Of a stretch of DNA of 6,271 nucleotides, positions 1 through 6,271 are shown one piece after another. The translations under genes were made by a program, and so were the position numbers. The stretch spans positions 1-6,271 of the forward strand of contig JACMIV010000028.1 in assembly GCA_014380965.1 (NCBI GenBank), in the 5' to 3' direction. This stretch comes from Rhizobiaceae bacterium. Its GTDB lineage: Bacteria; Pseudomonadota; Alphaproteobacteria; Rhizobiales; Rhizobiaceae. Within the stretch, counting starts at the first letter, position 1. Every line of letters starts with the position of its first letter. Below the pieces are notes generated by a model. That model did not search any database. It was not told where the DNA came from and worked only from the letters and a program-made list of their open reading frames with translations.

Positions 1-1471
<1,471 letters not shown>

Positions 1472-1482
1472 TCATGGCAGGA

Positions 1483-1511
1483 CATCAAGCGTCGGATCGC
1501 AGGAAGGTCAA
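1483..1511 (-). promoter_or_regulatory. Possible ligA promoter in the recN–ligA gap
   Basis: On the minus strand the gap contains CTTGACC, matching the strong rhizobial -35 element CTTGAC. Exactly 17 bp downstream lies TTGATG, a poor -10 match. Spacing and -35 are good, the -10 is not, so this is a guess. The 116 bp gap contains no intrinsic terminator that I can see, so read-through from recN is equally possible. Confidence 0.2.
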
Positions 1512-1542
1512 GGACAAGGCGGCGGGGCCGGACAAAGCGTCG

Positions 1543-3213
1543 TCAACCCGTGCCGATCAGCCGCGACGCCGCCGCGCGCGCTTCGTCCGTCACGCTCTCG
1601 CCGGCCAGCATCCGCGCGATTTCCTCCGTCCGTCCCGCCCCGTCGATCGCCTCGACGCGCGTCGCGAGACGCTCGTCGTCGGCCCGCTGCTGCGCCTTGG
1701 AGATGAGGAGATGCGTCTTCGCCCGCGCCGCGACCTGGGGTGCATGCGTGACGGAGAGAACCTGGACGCGGGTTGCGAGCCGCGCGAGACGCCGCCCGAT
1801 CGCATCCGCCACGGCGCCGCCGACGCCGGTGTCGATCTCGTCGAAGACGAGCGTCGGCGCCGAACCCTTGTCGGCGAGCGCCACCTTCAGCGCGAGCAGG
1901 AAGCGCGACAGCTCGCCGCCCGAGGCGACCTTCATCATCGGGCCGGCGCGCGTGCCGGGATTGGTGCGGACCCAGAATTCGACCGTGTCGATGCCGGATG
2001 CCGCCGGACTCGCCGCATCGCTCGACATCTCCGCGAGAAAAGCGGCCCGTTCGAGCTTCATGTCGGGCAATTCGGCCATGACGGCGGCTTCGAGCAGGCG
2101 CGCCGCCAGGATACGCTTGGCCGAGAGGTCGGCCGCTACCCTATCGAGCCGGGCCCTGTGCTCCTTGGCCTCGGCCTCGAGCGCGGCGAGGCGTTCCTCC
2201 CCGGCGTCGAGATCGGCGAGGTCGCCGATCATCCGCGCGACGAGCTCGGGCAAAGCGTCGACGGGCCGCGAATACTTCCGCCCCGCAGCGCGCAGCGCGA
2301 AGAGCCGCTCCTCCGTCTCCTCCAGCGCGCGCGGATCGAACTCGAGCCCGCGCAGCGCCGACTGCAGACTCATCTGCGCGTCGGACAGCGCGTCGAGCGC
2401 CGTGTCCAGGCGCTCGATCGTCTCGTCCAGAAGGCCCGGAAGCTCGTCCTTCTTGCGCTCCAGCCGCTTCAGAAGGCCGGCAAGGCCGGGGATAGGCGAG
2501 GCATGGCCGGAGAGCTCGTCATGGGCCTCGGAAACGTCGGTCGCGATCTTCTCGGACTTCATCATGACCTGGCGGCTGGAGGCGAGTTCCTCCTCCTCGC
2601 CGGCGATGGGAGCAAGCTCCGACAGTTCCTCCACCGAGGAGCGGAGATAATCCGCCTCGCGGGCGGCCGCTTCCACCTTGGCGCGGTGACGCACGAGCTC
2701 GGTCTCGGCCCGCTTCCAGTCGCCGTGCGCCCGCGCGACCGCTTCGGCCTCGGTGCGAAGGCCGCCATACTCGTCGAGGAGACGCCGATGCGCCTCGGGA
2801 TCGACAAGCGCCCGGTCATCGTGCTGGCCGTGAATTTCGACGAGCCCCGCGCCGATCTCGCGCATCAGGCCGACGCTCGACGGTCGGTCGTTGATGAAGA
2901 CGCGGCTTCGCCCGTCCGCGTTCTGGATGCGCCGGAGGATGAGGTCGCCGTCATCGTCGAAGCCGTTGTCGACAAGGAGTCTCCGCGCCGGATGCGCGGC
3001 CGGCAGATCGAAGACTGCCACGATCTCGCCCTGCTTGGCGCCGTGCCGCACCAGCCCGCCGTCCCCGCGCCCGCCGAGCGCCAGCGAGAGCGCGTCCAAG
3101 AGGATGGACTTACCCGCGCCGGTTTCGCCGGTCAGCACCGACAGTCCTTCGCCAAGCGGAAGATCGAGGCGCTCGATCAGGACGATATCGCGGATCGAAA
3201 GGTGAACGAGCAT
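1543..3213 (-). CDS. recN: DNA repair protein RecN
   Basis: RecN is an SMC-like ATPase that acts at DNA double-strand breaks, helping hold or align DNA during RecA-dependent repair. The 556-residue product is the usual family length (E. coli about 553). Visible parts: N-terminal ATPase half with Walker A GETGAGKS (residues 29-36), the VEIHGQHDD loop (125-133), a Glu/Ala/Leu-rich heptad-like coiled coil at about 150-380 broken near the middle, the ABC signature ASGGELSR (430-437), Walker B TLVFDEID (454-461) with its catalytic Glu, the TGVGG D-loop (462-466), and the switch histidine in VTHAPQVAARA (His490). No key residue is missing. The ATG at 3213 is the first possible start because TAG sits in frame five codons upstream; the Shine-Dalgarno is weak. 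A 460 bp gap separates it from bamD upstream, and ligA follows. I found no GTTC or GAAC in that gap, so no alphaproteobacterial LexA box is apparent. Confidence 0.98.
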   Translation of the reverse strand: MLVHLSIRDIVLIERLDLPLGEGLSVLTGETGAGKSILLDALSLALGGRGDGGLVRHGAKQGEIVAVFDLPAAHPARRLLVDNGFDDDGDLILRRIQNADGRSRVFINDRPSSVGLMREIGAGLVEIHGQHDDRALVDPEAHRRLLDEYGGLRTEAEAVARAHGDWKRAETELVRHRAKVEAAAREADYLRSSVEELSELAPIAGEEEELASSRQVMMKSEKIATDVSEAHDELSGHASPIPGLAGLLKRLERKKDELPGLLDETIERLDTALDALSDAQMSLQSALRGLEFDPRALEETEERLFALRAAGRKYSRPVDALPELVARMIGDLADLDAGEERLAALEAEAKEHRARLDRVAADLSAKRILAARLLEAAVMAELPDMKLERAAFLAEMSSDAASPAASGIDTVEFWVRTNPGTRAGPMMKVASGGELSRFLLALKVALADKGSAPTLVFDEIDTGVGGAVADAIGRRLARLATRVQVLSVTHAPQVAARAKTHLLISKAQQRADDERLATRVEAIDGAGRTEEIARMLAGESVTDEARAAASRLIGTG

Positions 3214-3673
3214 GGCCGACTGTCGCTAATCCCTGTCCGGCCGAAAGGCAACCGGCGAGACGGAAGATAGGCGCTCGATACAGGATGCGAGAAGCGTCAT
3301 CGAGGATCGCGTCCCGGTAAGGCGCCCGGAATGACGACTGCCGCCGCCACCGTCGTCGGCGCAACCGCCGCGGTTGTCGCTTGGATGCGCTCGGAAGCGA
3401 AAGCAGACGACGCAGGGCCAGCAGCGCCACCGGGGAGGACCGGCCACCCCGGCCGAGGCGACGGCCTCGCCCTCGAAACGGAGTGATGATGATGAGAATA
3501 ATTCCACCCGGCGTCACGCCTGAGGTCAGAAAGATCCGGAGAGGCCGGCAAGTCTTCCTTCGGGTCTCATTTCTAATTTAGGCGAAAGGGAGGTCGGGGG
3601 AAGCAGTCCAACCTCCACTCCTAGCCGGTCGATTGTTTCCGCTCTCACTCAAAGCCCTCGGCAATCGGGAAAC
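3214..3673. other. Intergenic region between bamD and recN, no clear gene
   Basis: This 460 bp spacer is long for the locus. Open frames on both strands (minus 3226-3507 and 3297-3551, plus 3381-3581) give Arg-, Pro- and Ala-rich translations resembling no family I know, so I do not call them. Structures seen: the near-palindrome CAACCGCCGCGGTTG (3362-3376); CCGGGG/CCCCGG arms (3430-3435 and 3447-3452, 11-nt loop); CGAGGC/GCCTCG with a GACG tetraloop (3454-3469); and a GAT repeat (3485-3495). None has a T-tract on the minus strand, so no intrinsic terminator for bamD is evident. The part nearest bamD (3560-3590) is more AT-rich and could hold a recN promoter, but I see no well-spaced -35/-10 pair. 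Confidence 0.6.
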
Positions 3674-4558
3674 TCAGCCCTCGCCGCCGGTGATCGCCTT
3701 CGTCGCGTTGGCGAACCAGGACGTGCCGGAGCCGGCGCGCGGCTCGAGGCCCTTCGACTGGAGCAGCGCGTAGGAGTCCTTGTACCACTCGGATTCGGGG
3801 AAGTTCTGGCCGAGCACCGAGGCCGAGGCCTGAGCTTCCTGGACGAGGCCCATCGCGTAATAGGCCTCCGTCAGACGCGCGAGCGCCTCCTCGACATGGC
3901 GGGTGTTCGGGAAGGCCTCGACGACGCGCTTGAAGCGATTGATGGAGGCGATGTATTCGCGGCGCTCCAGATAGTAGCGCCCGACCTGCATTTCCTTGCC
4001 GGCAAGTTGGTCGCGCGAGATACGAATCTTGGCGCGCGCATCCTCGGCATATTCCGAGTCCGGGTAGCGGTCGACGACCTCCTGCATCGCGGCGGCGGCG
4101 CGGGACGTCTCCTTCTGGTCGCGCGTCACGTCGGGAATCTGGCGATAGTAGGCGAGACCGATGATGTACTGCGCGTAGGGCGCCTCGTCGGTGCCGGGAT
4201 AGGTGTTGAGATACCGGCGCGAGGAGGTGACCGCGTCCTCATACTGGCCTGCGCGATAGCTCGTGAAGGCGCGCATCACCAGCGCCTTGCGGGCCCATTC
4301 CGAATAGGGATGCTGACGATCGATCGCCTCGAACTTCGCGGCGGCTTCGCCGAGGCGGCCACCCTCGAGATTGGCGAGACCCTGGTTGTAGAGAACGTCG
4401 GCGGGCTCGGTCTGCGCGGCGAGCGCCAGCACGTCCACCTCCTCCTCGTCGCCGCCGAAGAGGCAGCCGGACAGGACGAAGGGCGCGGCGGACAGGAGGA
4501 TGACGGCCGACAGCCGTGCCACAGTCGATCTTGCTCGCGACGGCGACGTGATACGCAT
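3674..4558 (-). CDS. bamD: Outer-membrane assembly lipoprotein BamD
   Basis: BamD (formerly ComL/YfiO) is an essential lipoprotein of the BAM complex; with BamA it folds beta-barrel proteins into the outer membrane from the periplasmic side. From the ATG at 4558 it has 294 residues: an Arg-containing N-terminus, a hydrophobic stretch, and a lipobox LSGC giving lipidated Cys32. A tetratricopeptide-repeat solenoid follows (about residues 52-265), with family hallmarks [25 protein letters not shown] and [23 protein letters not shown], then a low-complexity tail. Residue +2 after the Cys is Leu, not Asp, consistent with outer-membrane sorting. The same frame has an ATG seven codons upstream (4579); I prefer 4558 because GAGGGGA lies 9 nt before it, while GGGGA lies only 3 nt before the other. 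It follows lpxC in the same direction after a structured spacer. Its neighbours make lipid A and divide the cell, which fits an envelope role. Confidence 0.96.
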   Translation of the reverse strand: MRITSPSRARSTVARLSAVILLSAAPFVLSGCLFGGDEEEVDVLALAAQTEPADVLYNQGLANLEGGRLGEAAAKFEAIDRQHPYSEWARKALVMRAFTSYRAGQYEDAVTSSRRYLNTYPGTDEAPYAQYIIGLAYYRQIPDVTRDQKETSRAAAAMQEVVDRYPDSEYAEDARAKIRISRDQLAGKEMQVGRYYLERREYIASINRFKRVVEAFPNTRHVEEALARLTEAYYAMGLVQEAQASASVLGQNFPESEWYKDSYALLQSKGLEPRAGSGTSWFANATKAITGGEG

Positions 4559-4567
4559 CAAACGGGT

Positions 4568-4574
4568 TCCCCTC
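4568..4574 (-). promoter_or_regulatory. Ribosome binding site deciding the bamD start
   Basis: Minus-strand GAGGGGA ends 9 nt before the ATG at 4558. It lies inside the seven codons between the two in-frame ATGs, so it can only serve the downstream one. This favours the 294-residue form of BamD over the 301-residue form. Confidence 0.6.
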
Positions 4575-4632
4575 GACATATTTCCCCGGCCTTGCGCTGT
4601 TTAGACCGGCGGCAAGGGTCAAGCAATGCGTG

Positions 4633-4656
4633 AGGCGGTTTCAACCCGCCTTTTTT
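4633..4656 (+). terminator. Terminator-like hairpin facing the plus strand
   Basis: AGGCGG (4633-4638), a 7-nt loop and CCGCCT (4646-4651) form a GC-rich stem. The plus strand then continues as an unbroken run of six T (4651-4656, the first also pairing). This is the form of a Rho-independent terminator for plus-strand transcription, yet every gene in the window is on the minus strand. It lies just upstream of bamD. It could end an antisense transcript, or be chance. Confidence 0.4.
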
Positions 4657-4682
4657 AAGGCGCGCTACGGCAAAAGCCTTGC

Positions 4683-4719
4683 TTTCGCGGCGATTCGGCC
4701 AAGACATCGCCTCGCGAAA
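4683..4719. repeat. Strong 12-bp inverted repeat (hairpin)
   Basis: TTTCGCG (4683-4689) pairs with CGCGAAA (4713-4719), and GCGAT (4690-4694) pairs with ATCGC (4706-4710). A 2-nt bulge (CT, 4711-4712) lies on one side, and the loop is 11 nt. Twelve base pairs with a small bulge suggest RNA structure in the lpxC–bamD spacer on either strand. There is no adjacent T-tract in either direction, so it is not a plain terminator. Confidence 0.6.
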
Positions 4720-4733
4720 CACCGCCGCTCACA

Positions 4734-4770
4734 GTCGTTGCGGCGACGTTGCTTGACGGCAACGACTTTT
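4734..4770 (+). repeat. Inverted repeat with alternative pairings and a T-tract
   Basis: GTCGTTGC (4734-4741) is a perfect 8-bp complement of GCAACGAC (4759-4766), with four T following on the plus strand. A second copy of the left arm, CGTTGC (4747-4752), can pair instead with GCAACG (4759-4764) through a 6-nt loop. The two hairpins exclude each other. The short T-tract makes terminator function possible but weak. Confidence 0.45.
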
Positions 4771-4903
4771 CAGGGAAGACTGGAGTGTATAAAGCCGCCG
4801 GTTGGCAGGCCCCGGCGTCGCGGCCGATCTGCCGAAGGCCAACACGCCCGGCTCAAGCCTTTCGCAGGCTCGCCGCCAAGCTGCCTCCGGGCCCTTCGAC
4901 CGA

Positions 4904-5854
4904 TCAGAGCGCTTGCGGGCCGTAGGCGGGAGCCGCGACAGCCTTGGCGATCAGCGGCGAATGCCGAACGATGTCGCGGCGGCGCGACGGCAGTTCGACG
5001 ATCTCGTAGGCCGAGCGGTCCGCGAGGAGCGCCTGAAGCGCCATGGCGTTCAGTCTGTGGCCGCCACGATAGGAACGGTAGCAACCGAGGATGCGCGCGC
5101 CCGCAAGCGCCTGGTCGCCGATCGCGTCGAGCGCCTTGTGACGCACGAACTCGTCTTCGAAGCGAAGCCCGCCCGCGTTGATGACGCGGTCGTCGTCGCC
5201 GATCACCACCGAATTGTCGAGCGACGAGCCAAGCGCGTGGCCTGAAGCCCAGAGACGCTCGACGTCTTTCATGAAGCCGAAAGTTCGCGCGCGGGCGAGT
5301 TCGTCGCGGAAAAGCTGCGCCGAGAGTTCGCCTTCGAAGCGCTGGCGACCGATGGCCGGCGTCGGGAAGTCGATCTCGATCTCGAAGCGCGTACCGCTGT
5401 GCGGACGGTACTCGGCGTAACCGCTGCCGGCGTCGACGCGGACATCCTTCAGCACGCGGACGTAGCGGCGCTTGCTCGAAAGGCGGCGTATGCCTGCCTC
5501 CTCGATCGCGGAAACGAAGGCGGCCGAACAGCCATCCATGATCGGGATTTCACGCCCATCGATCTCGACGGCGACGTTGTCGATGCCCATGGCATAGAGC
5601 GCGGCCATCAAATGCTCGATGGTCGCCACATGGGCGCCACGAGGATCGCCGACGATGGTGGAAAGATCGGTCGCAGGTGCGTTCGAAGAGATGGCGCGGA
5701 TCGACTGGGGCAAGCCTATGCGGTCGGTCAGGTGAAAGACGATGCCTGTGTCGGCCTCTGCCGGACGAAGAGCAAGCTGCACGAGAGTGCCGCTGTGGAC
5801 GCCGACGCCTTGAAATTCGATTCGCGCGCCGATCGTCTGCTGGTACATGATCAC
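4904..5854 (-). CDS. lpxC: UDP-3-O-acyl-N-acetylglucosamine deacetylase LpxC
   Basis: LpxC is the zinc enzyme that removes the acetyl group from UDP-3-O-acyl-GlcNAc, the first committed step of lipid A synthesis, in the cytoplasm. Numbering from the Met of MYQQTIGARIEF (5848): GVGVHSG (15-20), the zinc ligand His79 in TIEHLMAALYAMGIDN, IPIMDGCSAAF (101-111), zinc ligands His237 and Asp241 in VRHKALDAIGD, catalytic Asp245, and the general-acid His264 in GGHRLNAMALQALLAD. Length is about 314-316 residues, close to the family norm (E. coli 305), so it is intact. I place the start at GTG 5854 because AAGGA lies 9 nt before it; the ATG two codons later (5848) would be 15 nt from that site. The frame stays open upstream to an ATG at 6046, but that extension resembles no LpxC N-terminus. 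It follows ftsZ, as is usual in Alphaproteobacteria, though a strong terminator separates them, so it probably has its own promoter. Confidence 0.97.
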   Translation of the reverse strand: MIMYQQTIGARIEFQGVGVHSGTLVQLALRPAEADTGIVFHLTDRIGLPQSIRAISSNAPATDLSTIVGDPRGAHVATIEHLMAALYAMGIDNVAVEIDGREIPIMDGCSAAFVSAIEEAGIRRLSSKRRYVRVLKDVRVDAGSGYAEYRPHSGTRFEIEIDFPTPAIGRQRFEGELSAQLFRDELARARTFGFMKDVERLWASGHALGSSLDNSVVIGDDDRVINAGGLRFEDEFVRHKALDAIGDQALAGARILGCYRSYRGGHRLNAMALQALLADRSAYEIVELPSRRRDIVRHSPLIAKAVAAPAYGPQAL

Positions 5855-5863
5855 GTCCGGAAG

Positions 5864-5868
5864 TCCTT
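5864..5868 (-). promoter_or_regulatory. Ribosome binding site deciding the lpxC start
   Basis: Minus-strand AAGGA (within GGAAAGGA) sits 9 nt before GTG 5854 and 15 nt before ATG 5848. The spacing favours a GTG start giving an N-terminus of fMet-Ile-Met-Tyr-Gln. The bamD site has the same 9-nt spacing. Confidence 0.55.
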
Positions 5869-6017
5869 TCCACCGACCCTCTGCGACGTCTCGCGGACCC
5901 AAACCGGATCTCTCCGATTGCGCCTGCCGATATGTCGCCGGTGACACTTCCGATCCCTGGCTCCGGCCTCCTCCCCAGGAAGACCGAAAGTTCGAAAGTC
6001 TCATGATTTCATAGCTC

Positions 6018-6046
6018 AAATTAGGTCGTGGGCTTCGTTCCGCCAA
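6018..6046 (-). promoter_or_regulatory. Candidate lpxC promoter
   Basis: On the minus strand TTGGCG (6046-6041) and TAATTT (6023-6018) are separated by exactly 17 bp in the AT-rich gap after the ftsZ terminator. They match the sigma-70 consensus at four and three of six bases. An alternative upstream is TTGACG (6091-6086) with TAACAT (6070-6065), a better -35 but a 15-bp spacer. If the first pair is right, the mRNA begins inside the open extension and the 6046 start is impossible. Confidence 0.3.
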
Positions 6047-6120
6047 ATCACGGATTCTTACCCCATGTTACCGCTGTCACAGTCTCGTCAAACAATAGTC
6101 TAACCAATTCAGTGACTTGC

Positions 6121-6152
6121 GAAAAAGCCCGCCGTCTTGCGACGGCGGGCTT
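6121..6152 (-). terminator. Intrinsic terminator of ftsZ
   Basis: On the minus strand AAGCCCGCCGTC, a GCAA tetraloop and GACGGCGGGCTT make a perfect 12-bp GC-rich stem, followed by a T run complementary to the A run at 6122-6126. It lies about 25 bp after the ftsZ stop, the standard position and form for Rho-independent termination. It implies that much of the ftsZ transcript ends here and that lpxC has its own promoter. Confidence 0.93.
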
Positions 6153-6177
6153 GCGTGTCGTTATTGCAACGCCGTGC

Positions 6178-6271
6178 TCAGTTCGACTGGCGGCGAAGGA
6201 AGGCCGGAATTTCGAGCTGCTCGTCTTCGCTGATCGCACGCGGCTGCGCAGCGGGTCTAGCGGCCGACTCG
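6178..6271 (-). CDS. ftsZ: Cell division protein FtsZ, C-terminal tail only
   Basis: FtsZ is the tubulin-like GTPase that polymerises into the cytokinetic ring. Only the last 30 residues are in the window; the GTPase domain lies beyond the right edge. The readable end is an Ala/Pro/Arg-rich linker and then EDEQLEIPAFLRRQSN before TGA. This matches the conserved C-terminal peptide of alphaproteobacterial FtsZ (D/E-x-L-x-IPAFLRRQ-x-N), which docks membrane tethers such as FtsA and regulators. Position directly upstream of lpxC and a strong terminator after the stop fit the end of the dcw cluster. The call rests on this peptide plus gene order. Some rhizobia carry a second, shorter ftsZ lacking this tail, so this is the main copy. 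Confidence 0.93.
   Translation of the reverse strand, partial: ESAARPAAQPRAISEDEQLEIPAFLRRQSN

Larger units (their letters stand above)
4580..4903. other. Structured spacer between lpxC and bamD
   Basis: This stretch contains no gene I can support; plus-strand frames across it are Arg-rich and unlike any family. It is rich in inverted repeats: GGCGG/CCGCC followed by six T (4634-4656), a 12-bp stem with a 2-nt bulge (4683-4719), and GTCGTTGC/GCAACGAC followed by four T (4734-4770). Both T-tracts lie on the plus strand, opposite to the genes. A weak bamD promoter candidate on the minus strand is TTGCTT (4626-4621), 17 bp, then TAAACA (4603-4598), each matching three of six consensus bases. 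Between 4771 and 4903 I see only GTTGGC/GCCAAC arms (4801-4806 and 4838-4843), too far apart to be convincing. The spacer may be the bamD 5' leader or host a small RNA. Confidence 0.5.
5855..6177 (-). other. ftsZ–lpxC intergenic region and lpxC leader
   Basis: The gap of about 320 bp holds the ftsZ terminator at its upstream end and the lpxC ribosome binding site at its downstream end. The stretch 6000-6120 is clearly more AT-rich than the surrounding genes, as expected of a promoter region. From 5855 to 6046 the lpxC frame happens to be open, but its translation (Arg, Ser and Gly-rich) does not look like a conserved domain. I see no second gene here. Confidence 0.6.

Noticed and set aside
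3226..3551. Minus-strand small open frames (93 and 84 codons) between bamD and recN
   Set aside because: Low-complexity Arg/Ser/Pro/Ala translations in overlapping frames, with no convincing ribosome site and no recognisable domain.
3896..4633. Plus-strand open frame of 245 codons opposite bamD, ending near the plus-strand terminator-like hairpin
   Set aside because: The end close to a terminator-like hairpin was tempting, but the translation mirrors bamD codon usage, resembles no family, and the minus-strand BamD motifs are clear.
4801..4843. GTTGGC/GCCAAC inverted arms after lpxC
   Set aside because: Six-bp arms 31 nt apart with no T-tract in GC-rich DNA; too weak to call a terminator.
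6100..6112. CTAACCAA on the plus strand as a CtrA half-site in the ftsZ–lpxC gap
   Set aside because: Only a partial match to one half of the CtrA box (TTAA-N7-TTAA), with no second half at the right spacing.

Overview
The window is a high-GC chromosomal segment with the gene order ftsZ–lpxC–bamD–recN–ligA, all on the minus strand, so it is transcribed from right to left. This order is the conserved end of the division and cell-wall (dcw) cluster in Alphaproteobacteria. The FtsZ tail (EIPAFLRRQSN), the RecN start (MLVHLSIRDIVLIERLDLPL) and the LpxC sequence all look like Hyphomicrobiales (rhizobia and relatives). I cannot name a genus from sequence alone.

Layout from right to left: the last 30 codons of ftsZ (6178-6271, cut by the window edge) are followed by a textbook intrinsic terminator (6121-6152). 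A leader of about 320 bp with candidate promoters precedes lpxC (4904-5854; UDP-acyl-GlcNAc deacetylase, lipid A synthesis). A 324-345 bp spacer containing three hairpins separates lpxC from bamD (3674-4558; lipoprotein of the BAM outer-membrane assembly machine). A 460 bp spacer with no recognisable gene follows, then recN (1543-3213; SMC-like repair ATPase), and 116 bp further on ligA (1-1426; NAD+-dependent DNA ligase, with its C-terminal end beyond the window). The ligA frame has no stop inside the window, but 475 residues are readable and unmistakable.

Functionally the window joins three housekeeping themes: septum formation (FtsZ), outer-membrane building (LpxC makes lipid A, BamD inserts outer-membrane proteins), and chromosome repair and replication (RecN, LigA). 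The long plus-strand open frames opposite recN and ligA are codon-bias shadows of these genes. I see no mobile element, CRISPR array, tRNA, rRNA or defence system. The parts worth a second look are an acidic, glycine-rich insert in the LigA adenylation domain and the structured lpxC–bamD spacer, where terminator-like hairpins face the strand opposite to all the genes. Neither is evidence of a new system.
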